Source: Sporothrix humicola (taxonomy: Eukaryota > Ascomycota > Sordariomycetes > Ophiostomatales > Ophiostomataceae). Taken from it: a DNA stretch of 64,000 nt. The first letter of the stretch is position 1. Each line of letters begins with the position of its first letter. The stretch spans positions 186,001-250,000 of the forward strand of contig WNYE01000056.1 in the NCBI GenBank assembly GCA_021396245.1, written 5' to 3'. Shown here piece after piece: positions 41,322 to 52,300 of the stretch. The notes under the pieces are model-generated. The model was not told the DNA's origin and did not search any database. It saw nothing but the letters and a program-made list of their open reading frames with translations. The position numbers and the translations under genes are program-made.

Positions 41322-43452
41322 CCCTTTCAGGGGTTGCTTTTGTTTCTTTTGGAGTGAATCTTGCAGCTTGATGTAGTCGGCCCTGGCGTGAAAACGGAAG
41401 TCGGCACCGTCTTGATTGTCTTGATCAATAATTGAAAATGGCCGTGACGATAATCAACCCGAGTTGTCGGCGGAATGTGCACGAAACAATTCCCTCTTTA
41501 TGTCTCGCGGCAAGTTACTGTAAGTTTGGGCTTTTGAAGGGTTTGTACGTTTCCCCCTTTCTGACTTTGGCAATTGGCAATTGGCAATTGGCAATTGTAA
41601 GGCGATTGCAAGGCAGGAGCAATGTGCGTATGTGCGTATATTTCCTTACCTTCCTGACATTGCCTTCTGACGCTTTCTCGCTCTTTCCAAAAAATTTGTG
41701 CCCCGTATTCGCCTTGTAACTGCCGTTTTCTTCATACGATTCTCGTGTATTTTCGTGCTTCTTTCCTTGAGCTGTCGTGTAAAGTCCATCGTCACTGCCC
41801 GTTTTGGCTTTTCAAAGCGTTATCAAATCGTTGTGGTTGAGCTGACAAACATCGTCTAATTGTAGGTGGGGAAGGCGCGAGTGATTTGTACACTGTTAGA
41901 GATGGAGAGTGGGTCCCTTCCAAAACGGGAACTCTGGCAAGTCTGAGCGAGCGAGTCAGAATCGCGCATTCGGGAAAGCGGGGCATTGTTAGTGCGACTG
42001 TCAAATGCTTTGTCAATGTCAATTCGCAGAATAGAAGTTGCGATGGCCAAGATACACTTTTACAACGTGCATACGATGGCATCGAAACAAAAATGGACTT
42101 TGAAATGGGCCACATCGCGAGATCGTATTCCAAAACGTGTTGCTGACCTCAGTGCAGCTGCGTATTTAGGAACAAAACAAACTTGACATGGAAAAATTGG
42201 TCTAGATCTCCGCCGGGCTGTTGATCAGATCGAAAATAGAAAGGAATAGAACTGAATGACCATCCATTATTTGCATTTCCATGACTGGCATCAAGGGCCA
42301 TGGCCAGTCGTTTTACGGTTCCTGCAGCATCGCAGAGATATACGAATCTAGCTTTTTGATGACTTTGGGACCGGTCCACGATCTGCAGATAGGTAGTCGT
42401 GTCCAACACTATGAGCTCCCTTTTGACAAAAAACTCTTCACAAAGACCCCTCCCCTCGCCTCGTAGCGTTAGCTCACACAAGTCAATTTCAAACATTTAC
42501 AGCCTTGCCGTATATACACAGCGTGGCTGACAAACGGCACGAGGCTGTCGCGGGAACTTTTTGAGAATATGTGACAGGTCGGCGAGTTGGGGTTGTTGAG
42601 AACCGCCAAAATTGCATGCAGCGGGTGTGGCTCCCGTAAACTAGTGCCTTTTAGCTGTGCAAAAGGAGTTGCAAAGTGCCGTGCCTGGAAGGCTGTTCCG
42701 AGAAAATTGGCAAGTCTGAGCGAGAGAGCATTGAGGTGACAAAATGACAGGGGTGTGGAATATGCTGGAAAATAGCAAAATCGGCAGTTATGACGTAGAT
42801 TTTTAGGTGGTGCTTAAGTAACATACCCTGCAAGGGAGCTTTTTCAGGGCGTCTTTGTCCCAATGAGGCGTTGTTGTAGGCGGTTAGGCCCACTTTTTAC
42901 GCTCGGCCGCCAGTGCCACAACATTGACAGCAGCTGCACCACTAACACGAACAAGAGGAAAAAGAAGCCGTCGGTTGACACCAACACACACATTTGTCAT
43001 TAGACGGGACCTGCAGCCAGAAGAGAGCCTTGACGGAATTTACAACGGCGGTCCAACAAACACAACGGAATTTACTAACGATAATCAAAGAGAGGATAAG
43101 GGGGTTTCTTGAAATCAAGAGAAAAATAAGGCAGCTTTTTGCTATCATGGAGAGGAGTCAAAGGGAGACAGTTCTTCAGTATAAAGAGGAACGGGGCCTC
43201 TCGAGAAAGAGGGAGTTGAAGAGATCTTTTTCGATATCATCATCAACATCTTCAAGCATCTTCATCAAGATCATATCTTGAAATCAAAACAGACCCCTTA
43301 TTTTTCTCACTACCCCAGTTTTCATACACACCACCACCACTTACACGCAAATCCAACCGTCAGCAGCACAGACTCGCATCTCCAGTCTGACATAACACAC
43401 CAAAGCCAACAGCACTTCACCTAAATCGTCCTTATCCCGAAAACTTACAGAA
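41322..43452. other. 2.1-kb divergent intergenic region
   Basis: Lies between the Zn2Cys6 regulator and the short-chain dehydrogenase, transcribed away from each other. A (TTGGCAA)4 tandem repeat sits at 41567-41597. Several open frames were examined and none has convincing composition. The last 150 bases are CA-rich leader sequence of the dehydrogenase gene. Confidence 0.5.
41567..41597. repeat. 7-bp tandem repeat, (TTGGCAA)4
   Basis: Four perfect TTGGCAA units plus a partial TTG. TTGGCAA carries TTGGC, the complement of GCCAA, so the array is also a row of GCCAA-type boxes. It lies about 250 bp upstream of the Zn2Cys6 gene start. Confidence 0.9.
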
Positions 43453-44438
43453 ATGCCTTCTTACGTGGTTGTCGGCGCCTCCCGTGGCATTGGCGTATGT
43501 GAAGCACCAAAATTTAATCAAAGTTGGGACAGTGTGAGATCGTGAGATAGACGGCTAATATGTGTTCTCAAACAGTTCGGCCTGGTTAAGGAGCTTGCCG
43601 CTGACAAGAACAACACTGTCATTGGCCTTGTGCGCAATGTCGAGGCCTCCAAGGCCAAGTTCGCCGCTGATGTCCCGGGTGCCACCATCCACGCCATCTA
43701 TGCCGACCTGGCCAACCGCAAGTCTCTCGAGGTATGCCTGATATCACCGGACCGCATCGTATTGTCTTTTATCGGCCATAACCCTAACCCGTGATGTAGA
43801 CCGCTGCTGCCGAGACTGCTGCCATTACTGGCGGTTCCGTCGATGTCTTCATTGCCAACGCTGCCATTGGCATCCCTGTCAACCAATATCTGACCGACGA
43901 GGCCACATCCAACCCCGAGCTGTTTGAGAAGAACATGAACGACTCCTTCAAAATCAATGTCGTTGGCACGATCCAGGCTGTGGCCTACTTTGGCCCCCTC
44001 GTCGTCAAGAGCAACCTCAAGAAGATTGCCGTCATCTCGTCGGGCGTCGGCGACATTGACTTTATCCTCAAGTCGGGCATGGATATGCAGAGCCCCTACT
44101 CCATCAGCAAGGCCGCCGTCAACATGGCCGTCGCCAAGTTCCACCTCGAGTACCGCCCCAAGGGTGTCCTCGTCTTTGCCATCTCGCCCGGTCTGGTCGA
44201 CACTGAGTTCACCACCGATCCCAACGCCCCTCCACTGACCGAGGCTGAGCAGGCCGAGAGAACTGCCAACACGATGCGCACCGTGGGCCTCCTCAAGGCC
44301 TATGCGCCTCACTGGGAGCCCGTCATGCTGACGCCTACGCAGTCGGCACAGGCCGTCCTTAATGTCATTGGCGGCGCCACTATTGAGAAGGACGGTGGCC
44401 TGATGGTCTCGCACCACGGCAACCAGCAGTGGCTGTAA
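43453..44438 (+). CDS. Short-chain dehydrogenase/reductase (carbonyl reductase-like)
   Basis: Three exons (43453-43494, 43576-43731, 43800-44438) give 278 residues. The Rossmann nucleotide site GASRGIG (8-14) is cut by intron 1 after its last Gly. The NAxIG segment (IANAAIGIP), the catalytic Ser in VISSGVGD, and Tyr166/Lys170 in YSISK complete the SDR signature; SPGLVDTEF follows as expected. An Arg after the second beta strand (LVRN) suggests NADP preference. The closest type is fungal single-domain NAD(P)-binding reductases. No pathway neighbours are present, so the substrate is open. Introns use GTATGT/GTATGC donors. Confidence 0.92.
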
Positions 44439-45566
44439 ATGATATTAGACTGATTTCGGTTCTTTGAACATATTTTTGAGGCGGAAGAGTGTTTGATAGG
44501 GAGCATAGACTGTACATAGCAACGAAAACAATACATTTCTGATCGATCTCTATCATAAACACATGGTTTGAGCGCGGCACGCCAATCGTCAACGGTTGAT
44601 CGACGAGACTATCCTGTAGATGCTTGGCCAGATGGTCAACGATAGTAGATGCGCAGAATTACCGCGTAAAGGAGCAACAGAGCTGTCTGTACAAACAGCG
44701 CGTTGTTGGCACACTGCGAGCCACCGAATAACTTGCACACGCCATACACTGAGAGACTGAATATCAAGATGGGCGGGACCCTGAAGAATGAGCCTATAGC
44801 CTTTTATTTTGGTGCTTTTTCAAGTGGAAAGGGTTCACATCACTCACAGGTAGTAGAGCTTCCTGCGCTGGCTGAGAGTCTGGAGAAACCCTTCATTTGG
44901 CCGCCTGGCCGTAGCTGATAACGGCGGCATTGCTTGCGGGGAAGTGATCGTGGGGTCGAGTTGTCGCTCTCAACAGAAATTCACCCGGGACAGTAAAAGC
45001 GAGGTCTTAAGAACGTGTGCCGAATGAGGATAAAATCGCCGAAATGGCTAGACCTTGCTAATGAAATGTAATAAGAAGGAGAGAGCAATTGACTCCGTCG
45101 TGAAAAGGGGCTGGAGGCAAGTTAAAGAAGGCGCGTGTCAAAATTCAAGAAGGATGGAGGAACTGCGCCTCACCGATCGACCATTACACCGTCAAAAAGA
45201 GAAGGAGCGACTCGCGATGCCATACAGTGCGACGCGTTTTCATTGCACAGACGGCAGTAAATATTCCAGAAAAGTATTAGATTCGTGCCTCGTAAAAGAA
45301 AGAATAGACACAAAATAGTAGAAAAAAAAGTAAAAGTTGAAGAACAGGTAAAAGATTGTACACAGAAGCTCCAAGTCATCAATCCCAAAACAGAAAACAA
45401 ATAGTCGTTATGGTCTTGCCCTTTTGCGCGGTTCCAGGGTGGTGCCTTCTCCACTTTACAATCGTTGAATCGCTCCTTCCCCCGTCACGAAACACCAAAA
45501 AGAGACCACAAAAACAAGCAAAGGCCACTAGCCCATTGAATTTCCCCCCTCTTCTGATTACGCTTA
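44439..45566. other. Convergent intergenic region, dehydrogenase to Ser/Ala-rich protein
   Basis: 1.1 kb between two 3' ends. No coding region, repeat or RNA gene is supported. Confidence 0.55.
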
Positions 45567-48500
45567 TTACACGACAATGTCCAGAGCGTGCTCCAGACAA
45601 TCGACGATGCTCGAACCCAACGACGCGTCGTCGAGGCCCGTCGTCGACAAGCATACAAGTGCGTCGCCAGCCGCATACGGACCCAGCGCGACAATACACA
45701 GCGGAATCTGCAGGGATAGCTGAGTAAGGCCAACCTTGCCGTTGAGACCCTCACAGTCGGGTGGCAGAGTTGACGGGCACGTCTCATCCAGAGCCTGGAA
45801 CAAGCACGTGAGGATCGAGTTACCCGTGGTGGTCTCCGTGATAAGGTCCGTGGCCAAACACTCGGCAACGCTGCCGACGGCATAGATACCGAGACTGGCC
45901 GTACAGAGCACGGCGTCAACAGCAGTGCCGAGACCGACATCGCCTGCGAGACCATTGCAGTTGCGCGGCAGGTTGACGGCGCAGTGCGGTGAGCCGACGG
46001 CCGGGCAGTCGATCTCGATGACCTCTGTCGTCCCAGTTGGCTCAGGCGAAAGACTGAGCGCCTCGTACAGACAGGCCACAATGGTGAAGCCCTGCGAGTT
46101 GGCATCGATGCCGGTCGTGGCCAAGCACTGCGCGGCGGCACCAACAGCGAAGGGACCAAGCTCAACAACGCAAAGGCCAATGTCGGCGACGAGGCCCACA
46201 CCATTCACATCCTCGAGGTCCCTGCAAGGCTTGGGCAGCTCCGATATGCACTTGGCCTCAAACGCAGTGTAGAGACAATCGACGACGGTGGAGCCAAGAG
46301 TGGTAACCTTCAGATCGGTGGTCAAGCAGGTAAGAGCGCTGCCAACACCGAACGCGCCGAGATCGACAAGACATGCAGCGGCTGGGACAGCCAAGTTAAT
46401 AAGACCGTTGTAGTTCTCAAGGTCCTCGCAACTCGCCGGCAGGGCAGTGACGCAAGCGGCAGCGGCCGAAGCAGAGGCAACGACGGTCGTGTAGCAGGCC
46501 GAGGCCGACGACGACACCGACGACGCGGAGCTGGATGCAGAGGAAGCAGACGAGACGGAAGAAGCAGAGCTCGAGGCCGATGCGCTGGAGGCGGACGAAG
46601 CAGAGGAGGCGCTGCTGGCAGATGAGGCTGACGAAGCAGATGAAGCTGACGACGAGCCGCTGGAAACAGAGCTGGCACTGGAAGCAGACGAAGCGCTTGA
46701 AGCAGAGCTCGAAGCAGATGAAGCAGATGAAGCGGACGAGGCAGAGGAAGCAGACGAAGCACTAGAAGCAGACGACGAGCCAGATGACGCACTCGAGGCG
46801 CTGCTAGCAGACGAGGCAGCCGACGAAGCCGAAGAGGCATTGGAAGCGGAAGAAGCGCTCGAAGCGGACGAAGCTGATGACGAGCCGCTGGACGCGCTGG
46901 AGGCAGAGCTTGCCGCGGAGGAAGCAGACGAAGCGCTTGAAGCAGAGCTGGCAGCCGAAGAAGCGGACGAAGCGCTGGAGGCAGACGAGGCCGAGGCAGA
47001 AGAGGCTGAGGCAGAAGAGGCAGATGAAGCAGCAGATGAAGCAGCAGAGGAAGCAGAGGAAGCAGAGAAAGCAGAGGAAGCAGAGGAAGCAGCAGATGAG
47101 CCAGACGAGGCAGCGCTGGAAGCGGACGAGGCAGCAGACGAGCCGCTCGAGGCAGGAGCAGAAGAAGCACCGGATGAGGCAGCAGACGAGCCAGACGAGG
47201 CCGGGGCAGACGACGAGGCACCCGACGAAGCAGCAGAAGAGCCACTGGAGGCAGGGGCCGACGACGATCCGCTTGACACAGCATTAACGGAGGCCGACGA
47301 AGCACCGGACGAAGCCGGGGCCGACGAGCCGCTCGAGGCAGGAGCAGAAGAAACACCGGAGCCAGACGAGGCAGGGGCGGAGGAGGCGCCTGAACCAGAC
47401 GAAGCAGGGGCGGACGACGCGCTCGAGGCACCGGAAGAGGCAGGGGCAGATGAGGCGCCAGAGCCAGACAACGCAGGAGCGGAAGAGGCACCCGAGGCAC
47501 CACTGCTAGCACCCGAGGACGGGGCGCTGCTTGCACCGGACGAAGCGGCGCTGCTGCCACCCGAGGAAGGAGCAGATGACACGCCAGACGGGCCAGCCGA
47601 CGAGGCGCCCGAAGGACCGGCAGAGGAAGCACCAGAGCCAGATGAAGCAGGTGCAGAAGAGGCGCCGGATGCACCAGAAGAAGGACCAGCAGAAGAAGCA
47701 CCCGAGCCAGACGAAGCGGGGGCAGACGAGGCGCCAGATGGAGAGCCAGACGAAGCACCTGAGGGACCGGCAGATGAGGCACCCGACGGGCCTGCGGAAG
47801 AGGCACCAGAGGGACCAGCTGATGAGGCGCCAGATGGAGAGCCAGACGAAGCACCTGAGGGACCGGCAGATGAGGCACCCGACGGGCCTGCGGAAGAGGC
47901 NNNNNNNNNNNNNNNNNNNNNNNNNNNNNNNNNNNNNNNNNNNNNNNNNNNNNNNNNNNNNNNNNNNNNNNNNNNNNNNNNNNNNNNNNNNNNNNNNNNC
48001 ACCAGAGGGACCAGCTGATGAGGCACCCGACGGGCCTGCGGAAGAGGCACCAGAGGGTCCGGCAGAAGAAGCACCGGAAGGACCAGCAGACGAAGCACCG
48101 GAAGGACCAGCAGACGAAGCACCGGAAGGACCAGCAGAGCTAGAGCCGCCAGCACCACCACCAGCGCTGGAAGAGGCACCCGAAGGACCAGCCGAAGAGC
48201 TGCCGCCGTTACCTCCACCAGCAGACGAAGATGCACCCGAAGGACCGGCCGAGCTAGTAGTCGAGGCAGCGCCGCCACCACCCGAGCTGGAAGAGCCACC
48301 GTTGCCGCCAGCAGAGCTGGAAGCACCGCCATTGCCACCGGAGCTGTTGCCGCCGTTGCCGCCTGCAGAGCTGGATGCACCGCCGTTACCTCCGCCACCG
48401 CTGGAGGCGGGAGCAGTGGTCTGGGGGTTCTCGATGATGACGGTACCAGTGCTGTCGCCAGGGCCAGGGTTGACGGTCACAGTGATCGGCGTGCTGCCGG

Positions 48501-49044
48501 TCCACTGGCCAGTGATGGTCGTGTAAGGACCAGTGAAAACAGGGGTGGTGGTCTCGGGCTCCTCGATGATGACAGTACCAGTCTTGTCACCGCTGGCAGG
48601 CGGGATCGAGACGGTGATGGGGGTAGTACCGGTCCACTGACCAGTGATGGTAGTGTACGGGCCAGTGAACTCGCCAGGGCCACTATGACGATGTTAGTAC
48701 GACATTACAGGACAAGTGTTCTAGGACATAGTTAAGACTTACGTTGTGACGGTGCTGGTGGTGGTGACAGTCGAGGTGACCGTGGTGGACACCTGAGTGG
48801 GTGCGTTGGTGATCTCAATGGTGATCTCGTTGATGATGATGACGGTGTTGACCGGGATCCAGACATCGACGATTACGGGCGTCTGGCCCACAATCTCAAT
48901 GGGCTGCACGGTAACGACCGCAGGACACTCGTCCACGGCGCGCTGAAAGATCTTGGGCACAGCCTGCGGGTACGGCTTGGCAAGGGCACGGCCGGCCAAG
49001 AGACCGGCGGCAGCCAGCAAGCCCCGAGCACCTGAGAGATGCAT
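45567..49044 (-). CDS. Giant secreted Ser/Ala-rich surface protein with four five-cysteine domains (assembly gap inside)
   Basis: Exon 1 (49044-48743) encodes a signal peptide (MHLSGARGLLAAAGLLAGRALA) and a Val/Ile/Thr-rich head. A 60-nt intron (GTAAGT donor, TACTAAC branch, TAG) leads to one long exon. Two copies of a roughly 40-residue module containing GPYTTITGQWTG and TGTVIIE-NPQTT/EPETT come first, then Gly/Asn/Ser tracts, a long Ala-Ser-Ser-Ala-Gly-Pro-Ser-Gly octapeptide array, pure Ser/Ala runs, and a C-terminal block of four Cys domains (46454-45570). There is no C-terminal hydrophobic GPI signal. The reading frame before and after the N run differs by one, so the true gap is not 99 bases. 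The architecture suggests a cell-wall adhesin or mannoprotein; this is inference. Confidence 0.85.
45570..46454 (-). repeat. Four tandem five-cysteine domains
   Basis: Repeats start with Cys codons at 46454, 46250, 45983 and 45779. Units are 68, 89, 68 and about 70 residues; the second carries a Pro/Thr/Glu insert at its end. Shared pattern: C-x7-C-x17/18-C-x14-C-L-x15/16-C-L, with Leu-Pro before the second Cys and LG in the loop after the third (for example LGAFGVG, LGPFAVG, LGIYAVG, LGPYAAG). One further Cys stands before unit 1 and one in the insert, an even total of 22. I do not recognise this as a named domain. Confidence 0.85.
46500..48420 (-). repeat. Nested Ser/Ala/Gly/Pro coding repeat tract
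   Basis: The 24-nt unit encodes ASSAGPSG or ASSGSPSG-like octapeptides. Four such units form a 96-nt higher-order repeat, seen as near-identical copies starting at 47731 and 47827 and running into the N gap. Towards 46,500 the tract changes to SSA/SA codon runs. The opposite strand reads as long Glu/Asp/Ala open frames, an artefact of the repeat. Confidence 0.9.
47901..47999. other. Assembly gap (99 N)
   Basis: A run of 99 undetermined bases sits inside the 96-nt repeat array. The same repeat text (ending in ...GAAGAGGC and resuming CACCAGAGGG) flanks it. Frame continuity of the gene requires a gap length of 3n+2, so 99 is a placeholder. Confidence 0.95.
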
Positions 49045-49359
49045 GATGGGCAAAAGAGGGGGTGAAAAAGAGTGATAAAAAGTCAAAAGAGTGTCGACGT
49101 CAGACGTAACTCGTGAGAAAAAGGTTGCAAGGCAATCGATATGAAACGAAATAAAGGTAATGAGTGTAGGTAATGAACGACTTGGCAGCTACAAACCGCA
49201 CTGCACAAACGAAGGGGAGCAAGGACAAAAAAGACGAAACAAAAAAGAAACACCGCTCGATGTCGAGAATCGGTGGTGCTGGTCCGGGATGATGAACTCG
49301 GGATCTGTTGGTCCTGGGATCGGAGAAAATGCAAGAAGGAGCAAACGGCCAGACACGGG

Positions 49360-49370
49360 AATATATATTT
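49360..49370 (-). promoter_or_regulatory. TATA-like element upstream of the Ser/Ala-rich surface gene
   Basis: An AATATATATTT stretch about 320 nt upstream of the start codon at 49044, flanked by GC-rich sequence. It is positioned like the TATA element of the divergent GPI-protein gene. Assignment is by motif and spacing only. Confidence 0.35.
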
Positions 49371-52300
49371 TCTGGCCCTGTAGGGAGATGTGCATATTGG
49401 GCGACAAAATGTTGTGTGCCTGAGATGTGGCATGGACGAGAGTGGTGCTATGGAGCATGCAGCAAAGCTCGATATTGCATGGTCCACGCTGCAGGAATCG
49501 GCGACTCCACGGGCTATTGGCCCAAGACCCAACATCTGTTTACTTTTCTTTCTTTTGGAAAGACCCGAGTCATTGAGAGGGAGAACGGGAGAGGCACAAG
49601 GGGCGTCTCGAATGTTGCATGTCTGTGAGTTCCCATCGTCACTTTGGCCCCTTTGTCAAAACAAAGAAAGGAAAGGAGATGCAGGGGCCGTGAACGAAGA
49701 ATGCAAAGTGTTCAAGGAGGAGGAGTGGAGAGAGATGAGGCGAAGAAAGTTGAGGAAGAGGGGGCGTGTTTCTGGGTCTCCATGCCTGATGAAGACTGTT
49801 TGTGGTGGCTCGGCCGATATGGTCTAGACGTCCGGCCATTTACTTGAGAGAAGCGTGTTTGTTTTCTATGTCTACTTTCTTTTTTCATCCTTGCCAAGTT
49901 GCCCTCAGAAGGGGAGAAAAGGAGGAGTGCAAACCTGAGCTACCGAAGAATGGTAGTAATAGACGAGGAAAAAGAAAAGAACGGCAGAAAACGGCAACGA
50001 CGGCGAGGGCCAACAAACAAAGACAACGAACCCAAACAATAGCATAAACAAGCTCCAGATATGGAGGCGCGGTCGGCCTACACAGCAGAACGTTGGGATG
50101 TTTTTCCACGATGGCGCAAGGACACCGAAGTGGAAGAACGTATCTCGAAAGACCGTATTTTACCGCTTTAGGGCTCTTTATTCTTCGATGCCCTTCTCCC
50201 CTCACCAGTCTCTTTGCTATGCAATCTTACTGGTTTTGTGTCTGATGCCCTCTCCGAGGAGGTGCCCGTATGTTTTAGGGGTGCAGACAGAACAAAGAAA
50301 AGGAAGGAAAATCAAAAGAAGCAAAGATCTCATCAAGACGCATTTTTCCATTACAAGACCGTTTATTCAACGACACCGAAATTCATGTACATCACTGGTT
50401 CTGGACTCCGCGGAAGTCCGCTTCAGCTGTCTCATATTCTGTGAGGTGTGTAGGGGCGTAGTTGGAACATAAGAAGAACGTTCAAGGTGAAGGTATTTGC
50501 ACAGGGAGGGGTGTGGTGAGCACAAGGACTTATACCGAAAAAGGAAATACATGGCAAAACTGGGTGGGGCCGCGTTTGCTAGACGCCACACTCAAAAAAG
50601 AAAGCACTCAGGCACTGTGAACGTACCAAGAAAGGGACACCATCAAAAAAGAAACAAACAAATATGCTCGAGACACGACAGGTCAAAAAAGAAACAAGAG
50701 GCAGTAAAACTACGAGAGTAGCTGCCACAAACACAATCGCGTCAAATATGAAGGCATTTGGTCACAAATCCCGATACTAGAGAAGCCCATCTTTTTAGAA
50801 GATGTAAATCTCCGCACAAACGGCACTGTTGTTATAGTTGTATCCTCTACTGGACAATTATTATTGTGGCAGTATTGCAGTGCGTCTACTCAATTACTAA
50901 AGCATATATCCGGGGCTTCCTCTGCAAGTTTCACTGCACAAGGCAGTTATGTTTTTACAGCGCCAAATTAGGCTCAGATCCCCGAGTCTGCACACAGTCC
51001 CTCCTACCACACGACCCAAATATCAGCACAAGCTTATTATTGGTTTGCAACCTTGCCTCCCTCGATAACATTGAGACAATCACAGAGGATGAAATCTTAC
51101 TACATTGTTAGGCACAAGATTAAAATAAAAGAGAAACGCAGTGTCTTGTCTTCTCTAAAGATAAATGTGATGGGCAAAGACAAGACGCTACAAGGAGTCC
51201 TTTCCCATGTACTGTGTGAGAGGGTCCCAAATTCCTACAACACCAAGACAGTGCGGCTTTCAATTTCGATGAAGAAGGGTGATCAGTGACCTTTTCTCTT
51301 TTTTTCACTTTTTGAAGTTCACGCCCCTTTGAGCCCTCTCCTCGTTTCTCTACAGGGCACTACTGGCATCCTAGATCGAAAAGACCATCCTCTACTTCCT
51401 TTTGTCCCAAAAAGTTCTTGTCATCCATTCTTCACGCTTTCTTGTCATGGTCTGTATGTAAGCCGAAAGGGATAACTGGCTCAGTGTTGCCCTTTGTTTT
51501 GATCACTTACCTTTGTTTTGTCTTTCTTCTCGTGTCGTCCACGATGCAATCTTCCTCGATTGTATCTCCTCTGATCGCGTCCAATCCAAGGACTGCCGGG
51601 CGACCAGTATTGTCTATGATGCTGTGGCTTGCCAGTGATTGCTGTCTACGATCCTTTGAAAACATTCGATGATGTTGTTGTGGGAGGGTCACAAACATCC
51701 AGGCTTCACTAGATTCTGTTTCATGAACAGCAGCCGGTTTAGATCTAGATATTTCATCAAAGTCTGGGAAAGCACCATCAAATTATCTACTATGGAGCCA
51801 AAATTTGCCAGCTTTTGGTCACAAAAATAGAAATTCAGTTGGAGGCACTGTGCACAAAGAGTAGTAGCTCACGGGGGACGAGAACACTTTACCTGGCTTG
51901 GAGCCTGGCTAAACTAGAGAATTTAGTGACAGGGGAAGATGGTGCATGGCAAGTGCAGCAACTCTGCCATGTCTGTTAAACTGGGGGCTGGCTCGTAGAT
52001 CAGGTCCAACTCGACGCGAGACGCGATAAAAGAGTCTCCATCGAGGCTCCAGTTAGCAAGAAGAAAACTAGACACGCAGTTCAACTTGTCAAATTGAACC
52101 CGGAAGACCTGGTATGTAATCGGCAAGGCCGTCGTGGATGCACAAATTATGTTCTATTTTATTTCTCAAGAAAAGATCCTTCATCCTTTCTGAAAATGCA
52201 CTTTGCTTCAATATCTGCATCTCGGCTTTTCTTGCAACCTCTCCCTATGTCATTACCCTCGGCATGCTGGCAAAATGCAGCCACATCCGGCACTTTTTAC

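Noticed and set aside
46322..47878. Second minus-strand frame rich in Leu, Pro and Arg
   Set aside because: Frame-shifted shadow of the same repeats; the frame with signal peptide and cysteine domains is the coherent one.
46840..48018. Plus-strand open frame of almost 400 codons, Glu/Asp/Ala-rich
   Set aside because: It is the antisense reading of the Ser/Ala repeat tract, runs through the N gap, and has no start context or motif.
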